Below, one piece after another: positions 47,224 through 64,000 of a stretch of 64,000 bases of DNA. The notes beneath the pieces were generated by a model. It was not told where the DNA came from. It was given only the letters and a program-made list of their open reading frames with translations, and made no database searches. The number at the start of each line of letters is the position of its first letter. Position 1 is the stretch's first letter. The stretch is taken from assembly GCA_014904985.1 (NCBI GenBank), contig MU128925.1, forward strand, positions 103,365-167,364. Direction: 5' to 3'. Both the position numbers and the translations under genes were made by a program. The DNA comes from Hydnum rufescens UP504. Taxonomy: Eukaryota; Basidiomycota; Agaricomycetes; Cantharellales; Hydnaceae.

Positions 47224-48265
47224 ATGCTTGTCCCATTAATCTTCCTCCTCCCTACTGGGTTGTTCGCATTGCAGCACCCTCCCAGTCCTCTTGTGGCCTT
47301 CTCTTCGCGCTTGTATGAATGATCCTACTTCTTTTGTTATGGCCCGACTTATGCCCTCGATGATAGGGATGTACCTCCCAGCCAGAATACGGAAAGGAAC
47401 TTAATCTCCTCACCACTTGACCTTATTGCCGATTATGATTGGTGCTCGCATGATGCAATTGCAGTTGTCCTCCAACCTGGGGTGCGCACTATCTATTCAG
47501 CTCGTACGCCAATTACCATGCATTGACCACAGCAAAATAAACAGTTAGGCGCCAACGATCTATACTCACTTCCCTCATCATCCCCTCTTTCTCAGCAATT
47601 CAGCAAGGCCCCTCTCAAGACATTCAAATCCCACTTTTCTCCAGATTTCTCGCCGAGTGAGCTTGTCGCAAGCCTGGAGCGAGGATGTGATGCAGAGAGC
47701 GTGCGTTTAGAGCTTGGGAGCGGGGGCCATTATCCTATACCCAATAACTCTCGGGCTAAGCTTATTGTCATTGAGTTACCCGAGGTGGTGGAGGAGGGAA
47801 GGTCACGCAAGGACACCGTGGCCTCGTTGAGTGAGCTTGGATCCCGTATTCCCGTATAGGTTATCACTGATTTTCAATTTAGTGTCAACGCTTTCTGGTG
47901 ACCTTCGCAGCCTTAGCAATGTGTTCCGCTCGTATGCTGTGATCATTTCAGGCTCTGTTGCCACGCGGCCAGCAAAGCGCGACGTAGCCGCCGGTGTAAC
48001 CGTCGACATCGACGTGCGATCACCTTTCTTCCTCCCACGCGTGTCGCCTTCAACATTCATCCACAATCGATTGGTGGCCGATAATTCGACGGTACCAGCT
48101 GGTGGTATCTTGAAACGATACCAGCTTCTCACGCCTGCTTTGCTCTTGACACTTATTATCACCCTGCTTCTTCTCTTCCCCATTGTCTTCGTTGGTATCT
48201 CTGCGCTTGCGAACATCAAGTCGCCCCAAAGGATGGAGGCACCAAAAGTGGATCGTAGAGGGTAG
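47224..48265 (+). CDS. BIG1: BIG1/VOA1-like V-ATPase assembly factor (ATP6AP1 family)
   Basis: The N-terminus MLVPLIFLLPTGLFALQHPP is a signal peptide. It is followed by SPLVAFSSRL and, after an intron, a lumenal domain with LIADYDWCSHDAIAVVLQPG and LGANDLYSLPSSSPLS. The C-terminus has one membrane span, LLTPALLLTLIITLLLLFPI, then a short cytosolic tail with SPQRMEAPK. This signal peptide, lumenal domain and single C-terminal span match fungal Big1/Voa1 proteins, which act in the ER in V0 assembly and beta-1,6-glucan formation. Four or so exons. It lies 68 bp after SEC63 on the same strand. Assignment rests on layout and C-terminal wording. Confidence 0.72.
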
Positions 48266-48475
48266 TAATCGATGCAAGTAGATTACAATTTTGCTATTAT
48301 CATTCAAAGTCGGCATGCGCAACAGAGAACGAAATCGAAAACAGGAGACAGCCAATACAGCAATGATGTGAGAATAATGAGATGGAGTACTGAGGGTGAG
48401 CAATGCTAGGGAAATAGACTGCAGAAAGCAATAAAAGCACAGAAAAACAGTAAACAAGGAGGTCAAAAGTGAAGT

Positions 48476-51400
48476 TCATGCCTGTGAAAACGATTCCAAA
48501 TCTCCTTGAAAGTCCAATGCGATCGACATAATTTCTACGGCTACCAAGTGGAATGGCAGCGCCCCAAAAGTTGAAAGGTTCCACCGTTCTCGTGCAAGGA
48601 CGGCTAATTCATTAAAGCTGGAAACCCAATCACGCTGCAGCTCGAGCATGCTTCTGCGCCAGGTCCCTAGGGTGGAAGATTCGGAGGCCCAGGCAAGCAT
48701 AGCATTGATCTGCAAGACTGACAGCTCGGTGCTAGTTTCTTCTACACCAACTGGGACAAGTGTGGTACGCGCCCCCGCTGGTATGTGGATAAGGTATGCA
48801 GTGCAGAAGGGCAGGAGGCCAACGGGATCATTTGGTGCGACACCATCGGTGTCTTCCAGTGGAGAGGCCTTAATTTCCGACCAAAAACACTGATCGTTCG
48901 GGGCTAGCATGCGCAACCGGAGGTGAGGATACACGGCATAGGTCGACGACGACGCGTCGGAAAATAAGGGCATGGGACCAGGTGCTTTAGGCACTGATGG
49001 GTCAGATGGCATCACCGGAGGAAGAAATGTTAAAGGTGTATCTTGTTCGACACATAGGACCGAAACATGCATGGGAATCTTTTCGGTGCTGCTTTCTCCT
49101 TCCTGTGCAAGACAGGCTTCCCAAGCTACCCAGAAAGACAGTTAGATATCACTTGGGAACTTCATAACCATACCTCAAGCATACCTTCCACCTCGGAGAT
49201 TGTCATTCGGCCCATCTTCGAGATCACCACTTTCCATTCAACTTTGGCCCGCCGGGCAAAATTAGTCGCAAAACGAAATAGTTGACAAGCAATCTTGAGC
49301 TCCATGGGCATGTCCTCGCCACCTTCAATTTGACTCAGCATCCAGACTTGGAGTTCGTATGCCTCGCCTCGCTGATCGACACAGCTTGCCAGCAACCACT
49401 CTCGTGAAGTAGACAGGCGATATCCGACATGAAGAAGAGAATGTCGATCCATCACGACGATAGCTTGAACTGGCCAATCAAGGACGTATTTGAATGAGGG
49501 CGCAAGGGGACGGGATATGGTAAATGCTGGTGCTTGAACCCAGGTCTGGATCGGAGAGACGCTGGGCAATTCACCACGATGTATGACACGTTCCACTGGC
49601 CGCAGCAAACGGTTATAAACAGAATTAGCGATGGTTTCCAGACCACCGTGACGGAACTTGGCGAATTGTGGCAAATCGAACACTGTGTGATACGGTACAA
49701 AGTGTAGAAGAACACGCTCATCTATCGGCTCTTTTGTGAAGAGGGCTGCGAGTTGCTGATAAGCTTTAGATTTGACCCCACTGAAGTTTGGAGGCGCAAT
49801 ACAATACAGCACAATGTGGGGCGCAACCGGGAGTTGGGCGAGCAAGTCCACTACATTTCTCCAATAGCATCATCCTCCTGAGATAGAAACACGGAAAGCA
49901 GCACGTACCGATCGTTTTCCGGAAACCTTCCCATCGAATTGGCACAAGGCCGTCAGATCGTTGTTCCACAGTCCCCAACTCGTGCTTTCCAAAACATCGA
50001 GTCTGCCACAGGAAATCAGAAAATGGAGTTAATATCTGTGAAGAGCCTGGATATTCAAAAACTATCCCACGGAATAAACTCTGCTTAGACGGTCAAGCCA
50101 CGTTTTCACAGCACCTTGATCCTGATGGTCGAAAAGGGCAAAAGCCGTGACGTCTTTGGCTCCAGCGACGGGACCCAGGCCAAGTTTCTCCCAAAACCTT
50201 AAAGCAGATGGTAACACCTGGACTATGCTCTCCCCTTGAGACAGAGTGAACATTGGGGAATCCAACATTTCGCAAGCCGCAGGATGTGAGGAAGTGCGCG
50301 ACTTGGATGAGCTCTCCTTGATCGGAAAGGCTGCAACGCCAGATGTCAGTGACAATCTGGGTACGACGGAAATCGACGTACCCGGAAGTGATGCAAACGC
50401 CGAAAGATCAATGACTGGGGAACACCCGGGAATGTTGAGCAGGCGTTTAATGACAGGAACGACTTCTGACGTCCATATCCGACCCGTCTCCCTCACTCCT
50501 TGACCATGTTTCAGAGACCGCCGAACAAGATAATCTTGAAACCAGACTGGATTCTCCACGCTTTCCCGAACAAGGAGCAAAACGGCAGACTCTAGAGATC
50601 GAATCTTCTCAGCTTCAGTCGAGGCAATGTCAGGAGAAATTGGCGTTGGGACGGAGATGATGTGGGAAGGGCCACGCGATCCATTATGGTCATCTTGTTC
50701 TTGAATTACAGCATTATCGAGCGGTATTAACCCCATGCGAAAAAGCCGAGAGCTGGAAGTGAGAAGAGATCCACGAAATTGAACGTGCAAGAGGGATCCA
50801 GCAAGTTCTACGTCGTCTGACTCAAGGTCCGTTGTCTTTTCGATATCGGGGATCGTGTGCGTTTCTTCATCGTCGCTGTCAGAGTTATCTCCCGAATGAG
50901 AAGAACTATCGTCAGAAGATAAGACATCAGTTGCGTCAACGATGGGATCATCCATATCACCAAAATCATCGCGCCAGGGCTCGTTAAGGCGCCAACGCGA
51001 TGATCGACTACCCTCACGAATTCTCGGGTCCTCGGAATCGTCCATGAATGCGTGAGTCCTCCGCTTCAAGGCGAGGAACTTCTCTTCGGTCAGAATCCGA
51101 GGGTCCGACGCGCGGTCATATTGGCGTCGGAATGAGCCACCCTTAGATTTATCCTCCTGGTAGGGCTCACGGTCCCATGGGCTTTCGGGGGCAGGGGACG
51201 GAAGCGAGAATTTTCCAGAACTATACTTTTGGATGACGTGGTTATCAGAGGCAAATTGAAGGGGAAGAATGTCGGGCACAACGATGGAACCATGGCTTGA
51301 AGGGTTAAGAAGTGTGACCTGGGAATCGAGGGAATCGAGGGATATTATGGGAGGTGAGACCGGCTGCGGAGGGTTATGTGATATTGTAGGGGACAAGGGG

Positions 51401-53361
51401 GTGGGAGTCCAATAGTTATCGGGGGCTGCATGGCTCGTACTCATAACTTCCCCAGGGGTGCCAGCTTGCTCGTGATCATCCGTTGGTTCCCGTGGGGATG
51501 GCCAATCAGATCCAGGGAATGCAAAGGTCGAGTGGATAAATTCCGATGGCCCTTGGGCGATCGATGCTTGAGGGCGGGGAGGCGCATCGAAGAAGTCAAA
51601 AACATCATCTGTTATGAGGCCGAAACCATCAATATCATCTTGGATATTATGCCTTCCAGCGTGAGGTGGGTCATCTCCAGAAGGAAAAGACATATCGCCC
51701 CAGGACATTCCGTTCATTTCCACAATGTCAGACATTTTGTCGTGAAAGGAGTAGGAATCAGGCGCAGGATTCGCACCGAATTGCTCCTTCTCATAGGATG
51801 TAAAGTGGACAGGAGTTGGTTGCGAAGGTGATTGCTCTTGGATGATTGGATGGTGAACTGTTGATCCCGGGCTAAATTCAGGAGGTGAGGGATAGACTTG
51901 ACCAAGGGGAAGGGGGATGTGTGCGGCGTTCATCGAATTTATCAGGGATATTGGGGAAGGGCTGTTGACGAGGGCGAATTTCCGGTAGAAACGAAAGGAC
52001 CCGGTCTAGAAGAATTGAGTTCGTTTGATCGTTGGTTTTCCCGTGCTCGCTCTCTGTCGCGCACTATAGCATCCACAAAAGAACTTGCATTAGTTGCTAT
52101 TTGACCGAGCGATGGTCTGACTAGCAGAGACATAGACTTGAACGCTGAGAGGACTTTTCGATGATGGGGGAACAGCATTGAAAGGAAGCACGGAATGTGT
52201 GATAGGCGGCGAGACCATGGTCATTGATGAGATGGGAATTTGACTGGTGTGTGCCCTGGAGCTCGATAGGACGCACAGAGACTTTGGCCAGGGGATGACA
52301 ATTCCATGTTCTTCCTTTGGAAGATCTGGAGCCATCCCCGGGGTTGATGGAACTGAGCCAGTAGTGGGAATCCAGCATAATGCAAACCCGTCAACGAATG
52401 ATCCTTGGATCCCATGGCCAGCTAGATTCATCCCGAATGATACCTGCAGCTTTGCGGTATCCCCGACATAATCGGAGATATAGTATGCGGGTGCCGCGCA
52501 CGGAAGCAAGGCGATGGGGGATCCAGCTTGTACCTGAGCAGGGAGCTCGAGGAAATCAGACTGACGTAATACAAGCTGGAGGAGGAGCCCTGAAGCTATG
52601 GGATGTAATTGCATTAGTACAACAGTAAGCCCCGATTGTTGGTTGTGGCGCTCCCAACCAATTCCCCACTCGCCAAGATCCTTGGGAGGCCCAACGACCA
52701 AACCACAAGGAATCTTTCGCAGGGATCTCCCTGAATCGGATGGTGCAGCGCATACACAGTCCACAATGCGATCTCGGACCGCAGTCAGAAATTAGCATGT
52801 AGCGATCGCAAAGATTTCCGCGGGACGAGCAATGCGGAAGGGGTCTGTGAACGGATGCTCCAGGTCGGAGGGCAGTTTGAACAGGGCCTAGTTTGTTCTG
52901 CGCATGCTTCTGAACATGGATACACGTCCGACAGAGCGTAAGAATCGAAGGTGTCCTCTGGAGAACGACGAATTCAGGGAATAATCCTACGCGAGAGAAA
53001 AATAACAATTACCAATTAGATCTTGAAATAATATATTGGAAAGGAGGGCAGCAGCTGGGGTTTCGACTTCATCGGATCCTACAGCAAAGGCCCATACTGT
53101 GTGCCTTGAAGAATCGACGAAAATTAAAGGGACAGAGATCGGCTCCCGAGATGATTTCCAAGTATGAACGATCTTTCGTCTTGCTAATTCCAAAGTGTAC
53201 TCCGGACGAGGATTACTAGTCACAGAGTGAAGTATGCGGTAGCGTATTCGCGCGTTCGGGGGGAAATTCAGAGGCAGGTGGGATAGTTCCCAGCTGCTGG
53301 CAGAGCCCAAGTGCGGGGGGCTCATTCGAGATTGTCTATATCGTAGGTCCGGAAAAGACAT
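48476..53361 (-). CDS. MED13: Mediator subunit 13 (Med13/Srb9), CDK8 module
   Basis: This subunit links the CDK8 kinase module to core Mediator. The start MSFPDLRYRQSRMSPPHLGS is chosen; an in-frame Met at 53493 is possible. The N-terminal domain includes RIRYRILHSV and VPLIFVDSSRHTVWAFAVGS. The long exon at 50062-51933 holds a disordered linker with the FGLITDDVFDFFD motif typical of Med13, acidic tracts, and then a helical region. The C-terminal part has a PIWI-like fold (APHIVLYCIAPPN; VVMDRHSLLHVGYRL; WLLASCVDQRGEAYELQVW). It ends in ALPFHLVAVEIMS and a short tail. Size is near 1,500 residues, normal for basidiomycetes. Confidence 0.85.
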
Positions 53362-53493
53362 GCTACAGTCCGCTCCTTTCAGGCTGTACTTGCAGGTACA
53401 CTGGAGGCAGTGGTCGCGGAAGCAAATGAAAGATTCGGCAAACGACTGTAAACGCCGCTTCCTCACTCTGTCGCATGTTGGACCAGCGGCCAC

Positions 53494-54425
53494 TCTTCAC
53501 TACATTGATCTGCGGATTTGTACACTTCCTACTCTTATTTCCGATTTTCACCATCAATGAGAGCAATCAGCAGTCATCTGCAGGCCTTCCTGGCTCCCTA
53601 ACACTCAAGGCTTGCCATTATTTTGCCACTTTACTCATGATCACACGGGGTTCCGAGGATGTGAATAAAGGTGCAAAAGGGGCCGACCGAAGAGTAGGAG
53701 CAGTAGCGGGAAAATTAACATCTGAAGTGATTCTCTGGGGATCCCTTTTCAAGAAATCAGCCCTAATTGGTTGAGGCAGCTGGAAAGTCCTGGGCATATT
53801 GCTCAAAGTCCCTCATCATTTTTTACAAGCAAACTGCTAAGAAAGCACACATTTAAGGATATATATAATAGAACTTGCAATTAACTTCTGAGGCAACCCA
53901 TCTTAGAGTCCCTTATTGACACAGACAAGCACCCTGATGACCCACATAGCCCTGGAGCGATTACTGCCCAAAATCCCATGCTCAGGTCTATTGCTACCTT
54001 CCGAATCCTAGTCCTCCAGCCGAGTAAAACTATTCTGGGAAAAGTCGTAGAGTGGTGCTACAACTCTCTTTCTGGCCCCCTTTGTGCCTTCATTTGTGTC
54101 CTCGGAGCCTCGTGTGAGTAAAGTAGCAAAGTGATTGCAAGCCTTAAGTGTCGGGGAGACATGAAGGCCTGCAGGTGATTTCGGTCGCCGGCGATTCAGA
54201 ACACAAGAAATGAGGGTGAAAGTATATAAATCTGGAGATCGACCTGGTGGAGAGTGCCCGAGTCCGACATGGTAGCAGCGAATGTGAACTATAAGTTTCT
54301 GGCACAATCTCACTGTTTGGAATTTGGATCCGTCATCAGAACTTAGCAGAAAAATAGTTGTGAATAGTAGCGAAGACCATCGAATGCACGACCAGGAAGA
54401 ACGAGAAAAGTGGGTAACCAGTCCG
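53494..54425. other. Intergenic region with MITE-like inverted repeat
   Basis: Most of the spacer is a small repeat element (see next entry). Its interior, about 53,790-53,960, is AT-rich and CpG-free. The remainder is the MED13 5' flank and the 3' flank of the phosphoesterase gene. Confidence 0.5.
53575..54185. mobile_element. MITE-like element with about 130-bp terminal inverted repeats
   Basis: Positions 53,575-53,715 and the reverse complement of 54,050-54,185 align over about 130 bp at roughly 75% by eye. Shared text includes ctgcaggccttc, aggcttgc, ttgc(c/t)actttactca and tccgagga. In translation the two arms give LKACHYFATLL and LKACNHFATLL. The 335-bp interior has no open frame. It is non-autonomous if it is an element. 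No target duplication was identified. Confidence 0.5.
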
Positions 54426-57026
54426 TCACGCAGTCTCCTTTTTCTCGTCGGGTTTCTTCGCACCCGGAATCTCCTTCTTTCCGGTGCTCCCGTCACCTGT
54501 CCTGCCTCCAGCCGCAGCTTGGGCTGCAGCTACAACACCGTTCCGAGGAACATATCCACCGCGCCCACCACGCCCAGCACCCCGGAAAGGACGCCCCCCT
54601 CTGCCACTCGTGTCGCCCATCTCGCGGTGTTGTGTACGATCCTCGGCAATGGAAACTTTGACAACCGCATTCTTCAATTGCTATTGGAACATTATATCTG
54701 GTGAGGGTTGCTCGAATCAGAAAGTCGTCTTTCTCACCTCCGCATGATTCGACAATCCTGCCTCCATTGCTTCGCGATCCCCAAATTCTACAAAGGCTAC
54801 CGCGCGTTGCTGACGATTGAAGTGGTTGAGGGGCAGTTTGATACTCGTTATCTACAATATTATCAGCATCTGTGGTAGAATTCAGAGGGTTTAAACGCAC
54901 TCCAACTTGGGCGGGCCCAAAGAACTCCTTCACCTCTTCCTCCGTAACAGGAACAGGAAGATGGGCGAGGAATAGTGTGTTAGGATTCCGAGGGGGACGG
55001 CCTGTGATGGGTGTGCGTCCCCCTGTACTATCTGTCCCATTCGTGGGGGACAAAAGCTCCGAATCCTGGGTTGGTCGGGCCGCCGAAGTCGAAGGGGCAG
55101 GGGATGCCGCATTTGACCGAGGAAGAGGTTTGGCCGCTGCAGCAGATAGCGGCGTATTCGAACTCTCCGCATCAGGTATACTTGCCGTGGATGGTCGTGT
55201 CTTGTCTTCTTCTTTCTTCTCGCGCTCACGCTCTTTCTCCTTCTTGTTCAGCTTCTTTTTCAAAGGCTTTTCTGAGCCAAGGTTAGGACTGCCAGGGGCA
55301 GTAGAATTGGCGGAGGTGCCGTTGACTTTGGGTGCATTCTCCGTCTCCTTCGATCCGGTCGACGGTTTAACTGCATGGATGGGGAGAGTAGTGCCAGATG
55401 CTAACATCCACGAGCATTCAGGACCTTGAATTTCCAAGAGACAGCGAAGAATAATACCTGGAAGATCTGAGGGCACAGGGTTCACAGGCGGAAGAGTAAC
55501 AGCATCAGCAGAAGAGGCTGCGGTCGCGGGAGCGGCAGAATCGGTCTTGCGTCGATAAGCATAATTAAAGCCTTTACCGAAAGGTTCATTAGCCTGAACA
55601 GGAATAGGGCAAATGAAGTCATGCCTTGACTCTTAAGTTCAGAGCTCACGCGACCATCCTTGATGTCTAGAACAAGATGACCATACGCAGCATCACAGAG
55701 ATTCCAATTCCAACAATTCTTCCAGGCAGGTTCTTCACCAGCGGTGCCGCCTTGCGCGGGTGGAGGGACACGCTCAACGACTGACAAGCATTTATCTAGC
55801 AGAATCCGTTGGTTCTCGCTGTTAGGACGGAACCTCATTAACACAAAAGCCAGGCAGACGCGTCGGGGAGGGTGTCAAAACGTACTCGATGACGGCTTCC
55901 ACTTGAGTTTTCACATTCTCCCAGACCTTTCCAAAACTCTCCTTACCGCTTGCGAGTTTCTGGCGGAAACCTTCCATGTCACTTTGAACGCTGAATTCGT
56001 TGTAAGATGATGCATATCGAAAATGTAACCCAGCAGATATGGTCAAATCAGCCTTCAAAACGAGCGCCAGTTGTGCGATCAGGCCTTCACGACCAGGAGA
56101 CGCGTGACAGAGTAAAAGACGAGTCTCGGACTGATCGTGCGTTCGTTGGGCGGTGTCGACCAATTCACCGATTTGAAGAGCTGTCGTCCACATCGTCCCC
56201 TGTCCACCCGCAATGGTAGCGTGACCTTCACCGTTATCAAACATTTTGTGGGGTACAAGAGCACCTCCCAGCCCGAGCATACGGAGTTTGACACCTCCAA
56301 CATCGATACAGCGCGTAGTAGCCTCGTCAAGAATATGGAGATTTTCGATGTCATATTCGCCACTTCGGAATTTTTCGAGCACTGTCACATCCTCACAAGC
56401 ACCCCAGACGGTGTATACCGGTACTGAAAGTTTAATCTCGCCAGAGAGAAGTTTTGGAAATTCGGAAAGGAGCGGTATCGGGGATGCAGCAACTGAGGCA
56501 CGAAGCGAAGATATCGGGTTGCCATCAGCAAGAAGTTGTTCGCGTTGATTAGAGGAGACAAGGGGGGAATAGAGAATAAGATGTCGGAGAGTTCTGAGAA
56601 ATCAGAGACGAATTGGGTTAGGCATATATAGTGCAAGGACTCGAAAACGCGTGAAAGGAAGAGGAATGCAGATAAAGGACTGCAGTACGGCACAGGTGAC
56701 TCTAAGCCGAGGCAACATACCGGTCGTTGATCCTGTCGAGGCTGGAATTCTCTGAAGCATCAAGGCAGGGTTAGACACGTCTCCGAATAAGCAAATACGC
56801 GCCACGTCTGCTTACCGAAGAAGCCAAAGTCCCCGGTGTGAAGAATAGCATCAGCACCAGCTTCTTGAGCGAGTTCGTTGAGATTAGAGATGCGACCTCG
56901 GAGGTCCGCGAGGCAAAGAACTCTTCCTCTATTATCTCGACCAATGACTCTGGGGAGAGATGGATTAGCACGAGCAGGAGCAGGCGATGGACCAAGGCGA
57001 GATGAAGTAGCAGAACGACCAGCCAT
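54426..57026 (-). CDS. Calcineurin-like phosphoesterase (DUF2433 type) fused to an RRM and RGG tail
   Basis: It starts MAGRSATSSRLGPSPAPARA. The phosphoesterase domain has VLCLADLRGRISNLNELA, ILHTGDFGFF, VYTVWGACEDVTVLEKF and LLGLGGALVPHKMFDNGEG. TIAGGQGTMWTTALQIGEL and CHASPGREGLIAQLALVLKA complete it. A linker (DAAYGHLVLDIKDGRVSSE, then Ser/Thr/Lys-rich sequence) leads to an RRM: TLFLAHLPVPVTEEEVKEFF and LNHFNRQQRAVAFVEFGDRE. A Gly/Arg tail with FRGAGRGGRGGYVP follows. Compared with active metallophosphatases, the D-x-H motif reads ADLRG and the GNHE motif reads GACED, so several metal ligands are changed. Fungal relatives share this combination, but the function is not established. One intron inside the RRM ends before ITSIKLPLN. 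Confidence 0.8.
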
Positions 57027-57204
57027 TGCGCCGTCAAAGAATGGTGGGGGATGAGCGGGCGACGTCAACGAGACTCGCAAAATTTGAGTACGCAACTCGC
57101 CGAACACGGACCGCATCTCTCTGTTTGAAACATATGTCCTTTGCAACTACAGCACGTATACTAAAGATAGGGTACAGGCACACGGGTGCCACATGGGACC
57201 AATG

Positions 57205-62773
<5,569 letters not shown>

Positions 62774-62855
62774 GGTGGCCTAAGGTGTGCTGAAGACTTT
62801 CGGCAAATTCCACTAGAGAGGCTAGTTCCGCTCTTACGCGTTCCTCCAGTTAACT
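62774..62855. promoter_or_regulatory. 82-bp bidirectional promoter, RPC1 / proteasome alpha-1
   Basis: The start codons of RPC1 (62773, minus) and the proteasome gene (62856, plus) are only 82 bp apart, so the two promoters and 5' leaders must overlap. No canonical proteasome-associated control element (GGTGGCAAA) is visible within it. Confidence 0.6.
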
Positions 62856-63959
62856 ATGTCCCGTTCTTCATACGACAGGTATGCAGGTAACATTGGTGGA
62901 AGAATATATGAGTGATATTTTGATGCAGATATCTCACCGTGTTTTCGCCTGAAGGGCGCTTATACCAAGTTGGTGCGTGAACACCGCAGGCACTTCCGTC
63001 ACTCTATAATAATATTCTCCTCCAGAATATGCATTCAAGGCAATATCAGGCTCTGGACACACGGCTATTGCAGTAAGAGGCAAGGATACCAGCGTGGTCA
63101 TAACTCAGAAGAAGATTCCTGTTCGTTTCACTACAATAATTATGAGTATCCTCTTCTCTAATGTGGGGAGTAGGATAAATTACTCGACGCCTCGACGGTG
63201 ACCCATCTTTTCAGTATTACACCCTCTATAGGATGCGTAATGACTGGTCTTCTCGGTGAGGAACGCTGACTACATGGATTGCTGGTGTGTCTCATCGTCT
63301 TGTTAGCCGATGCGCGTTCCCAAGTCACGCGAGCCCGTCAAGAGGCTGCAGATCATCGGTATAAATTTGGCTATGAAATCACCCCAGATGCTCTTGCACG
63401 ACGGTTAGCAAATATCAACCAAGTGTACACGCAGCGTGCTGCGATGCGTCCATTGGGCATTGGTACGCCGTGACTTGCGAATCATGTGCCAGATGACTGA
63501 TGTGCATACCGTCACAGCAATGATCCTTATAGGGCATGACCCTGAGCTTGGCCCTCAAATATTCAAACTGGATCCAGCAGGCTATTTCGTCGGGTTTCAC
63601 GCGACCGCGGCGGGTCAGAAGCAACAGGAGTCAATGAATGTACTCGAGAAGAAATGGAAGAAGCTTGGTGGAGCTTCTGATGATGCCGCCAAGGCTGGGC
63701 AAACGCTGACCCGCGATCAAGTTCTTGAGGTGTGCCCGCTTATCCAATCCATGTATTGGGCCATGCACTCATCACAATATTACAGCTTGCCATTGAGACT
63801 ATGTCGACAGTGCACTCGACAGATTTCAAGCCAGGTGAAGTTGAAATTGGGATCGTATCTTCTGGGGATGGTGAACCTGAGAAGACGAGAGGACTTTGGC
63901 GAGTTCTTCCAGACGACGAAGTCGAGAAGCATTTGATCGCGTACGGGGAAAAGGATTGA
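62856..63959 (+). CDS. SCL1: 20S proteasome subunit alpha-1 (PSMA6/Scl1)
   Basis: This is one of the seven alpha-ring subunits that gate the proteasome. It starts [20 protein letters not shown], which contains the alpha-subunit signature ([23 protein letters not shown]). [40 protein letters not shown] and [20 protein letters not shown] follow. The alpha-1 specific wording [18 protein letters not shown] and CDPAGY-like [20 protein letters not shown] distinguish it from other alpha subunits. The C-terminus ends [11 protein letters not shown] at 63959. Eight exons with GT-AG introns; the first exon is 23 nt and the second 44 nt. Complete within the window, about 260 residues. Confidence 0.95.
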
Positions 63960-64000
63960 TTGTGGATAGGAGTACAGAATGGGACCCGCTCTATGAACTC

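Noticed and set aside
54872..55429. 185-codon plus-strand frame
   Set aside because: Antisense shadow of the Ser/Thr/Lys-rich linker of the phosphoesterase-RRM gene.

Overview
The window is nuclear DNA of a filamentous basidiomycete, most likely an agaricomycete (mushroom-forming) fungus. The evidence is gene density of about one gene per 2-3 kb on both strands, many introns of about 45-60 nt, convergent and divergent neighbours packed within 25-200 bp, and protein families typical of Agaricomycetes (Med13, a DUF2433-type phosphoesterase with an RRM, a clavaminate-synthase-like oxygenase). No ribosomal RNA, tRNA, CRISPR array or virus-like gene was seen.

Layout. Positions 1-6300 are repeat-derived and almost free of CpG. 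They are dominated by a roughly 5 kb foldback-like structure: tandem arrays of a 300-bp unit lie at both outer ends, followed inward by near-identical inverted arms and a 51-bp loop. Positions 6300-15,700 are gene-poor and carry three copies of one short-chain dehydrogenase gene. Copy 1 (+) is intact; copies 2 and 3 (-) are broken. Parts of their flanks are duplicated as well. From 15,719 to the end the window is dense conserved housekeeping genes.

Housekeeping part, in order: IDH1 (NAD-isocitrate dehydrogenase subunit), a nucleolin/Nsr1-like RRM protein, HEM25-type mitochondrial glycine carrier, gamma-glutamyltranspeptidase, mannose-6-phosphate isomerase, NUP133, a 74-codon unknown gene, an FHA-domain protein, CTR9 (Paf1 complex), a 2OG-Fe(II) oxygenase-like protein, an equilibrative nucleoside transporter, mitochondrial ribosomal protein uL24m, HIS3, SEC63, a BIG1/VOA1-like V-ATPase assembly factor, MED13, a phosphoesterase-RRM fusion, RPC1 (Pol III largest subunit) and the proteasome alpha-1 subunit. 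They are not an operon or pathway cluster. Shared themes are transcription (CTR9, MED13, RPC1, FHA protein), mitochondria (IDH1, HEM25, uL24m) and the secretory system (SEC63, BIG1).

Most notable observations: the foldback element; a candidate AT-AC intron in HIS3 that preserves the HHTAED metal-binding motif exactly; GC-AG introns and a 14-nt micro-exon; SDR triplication with decay; CpG-free islands marking repeats; and single-base frame breaks in three otherwise conserved genes, which may be sequence errors. Exon boundaries were worked out by hand in IDH1, PMI, HIS3, the FHA gene, the transporter, SDR copy 1 and the small gene, where coding lengths are multiples of three. Other multi-exon genes are given as spans.
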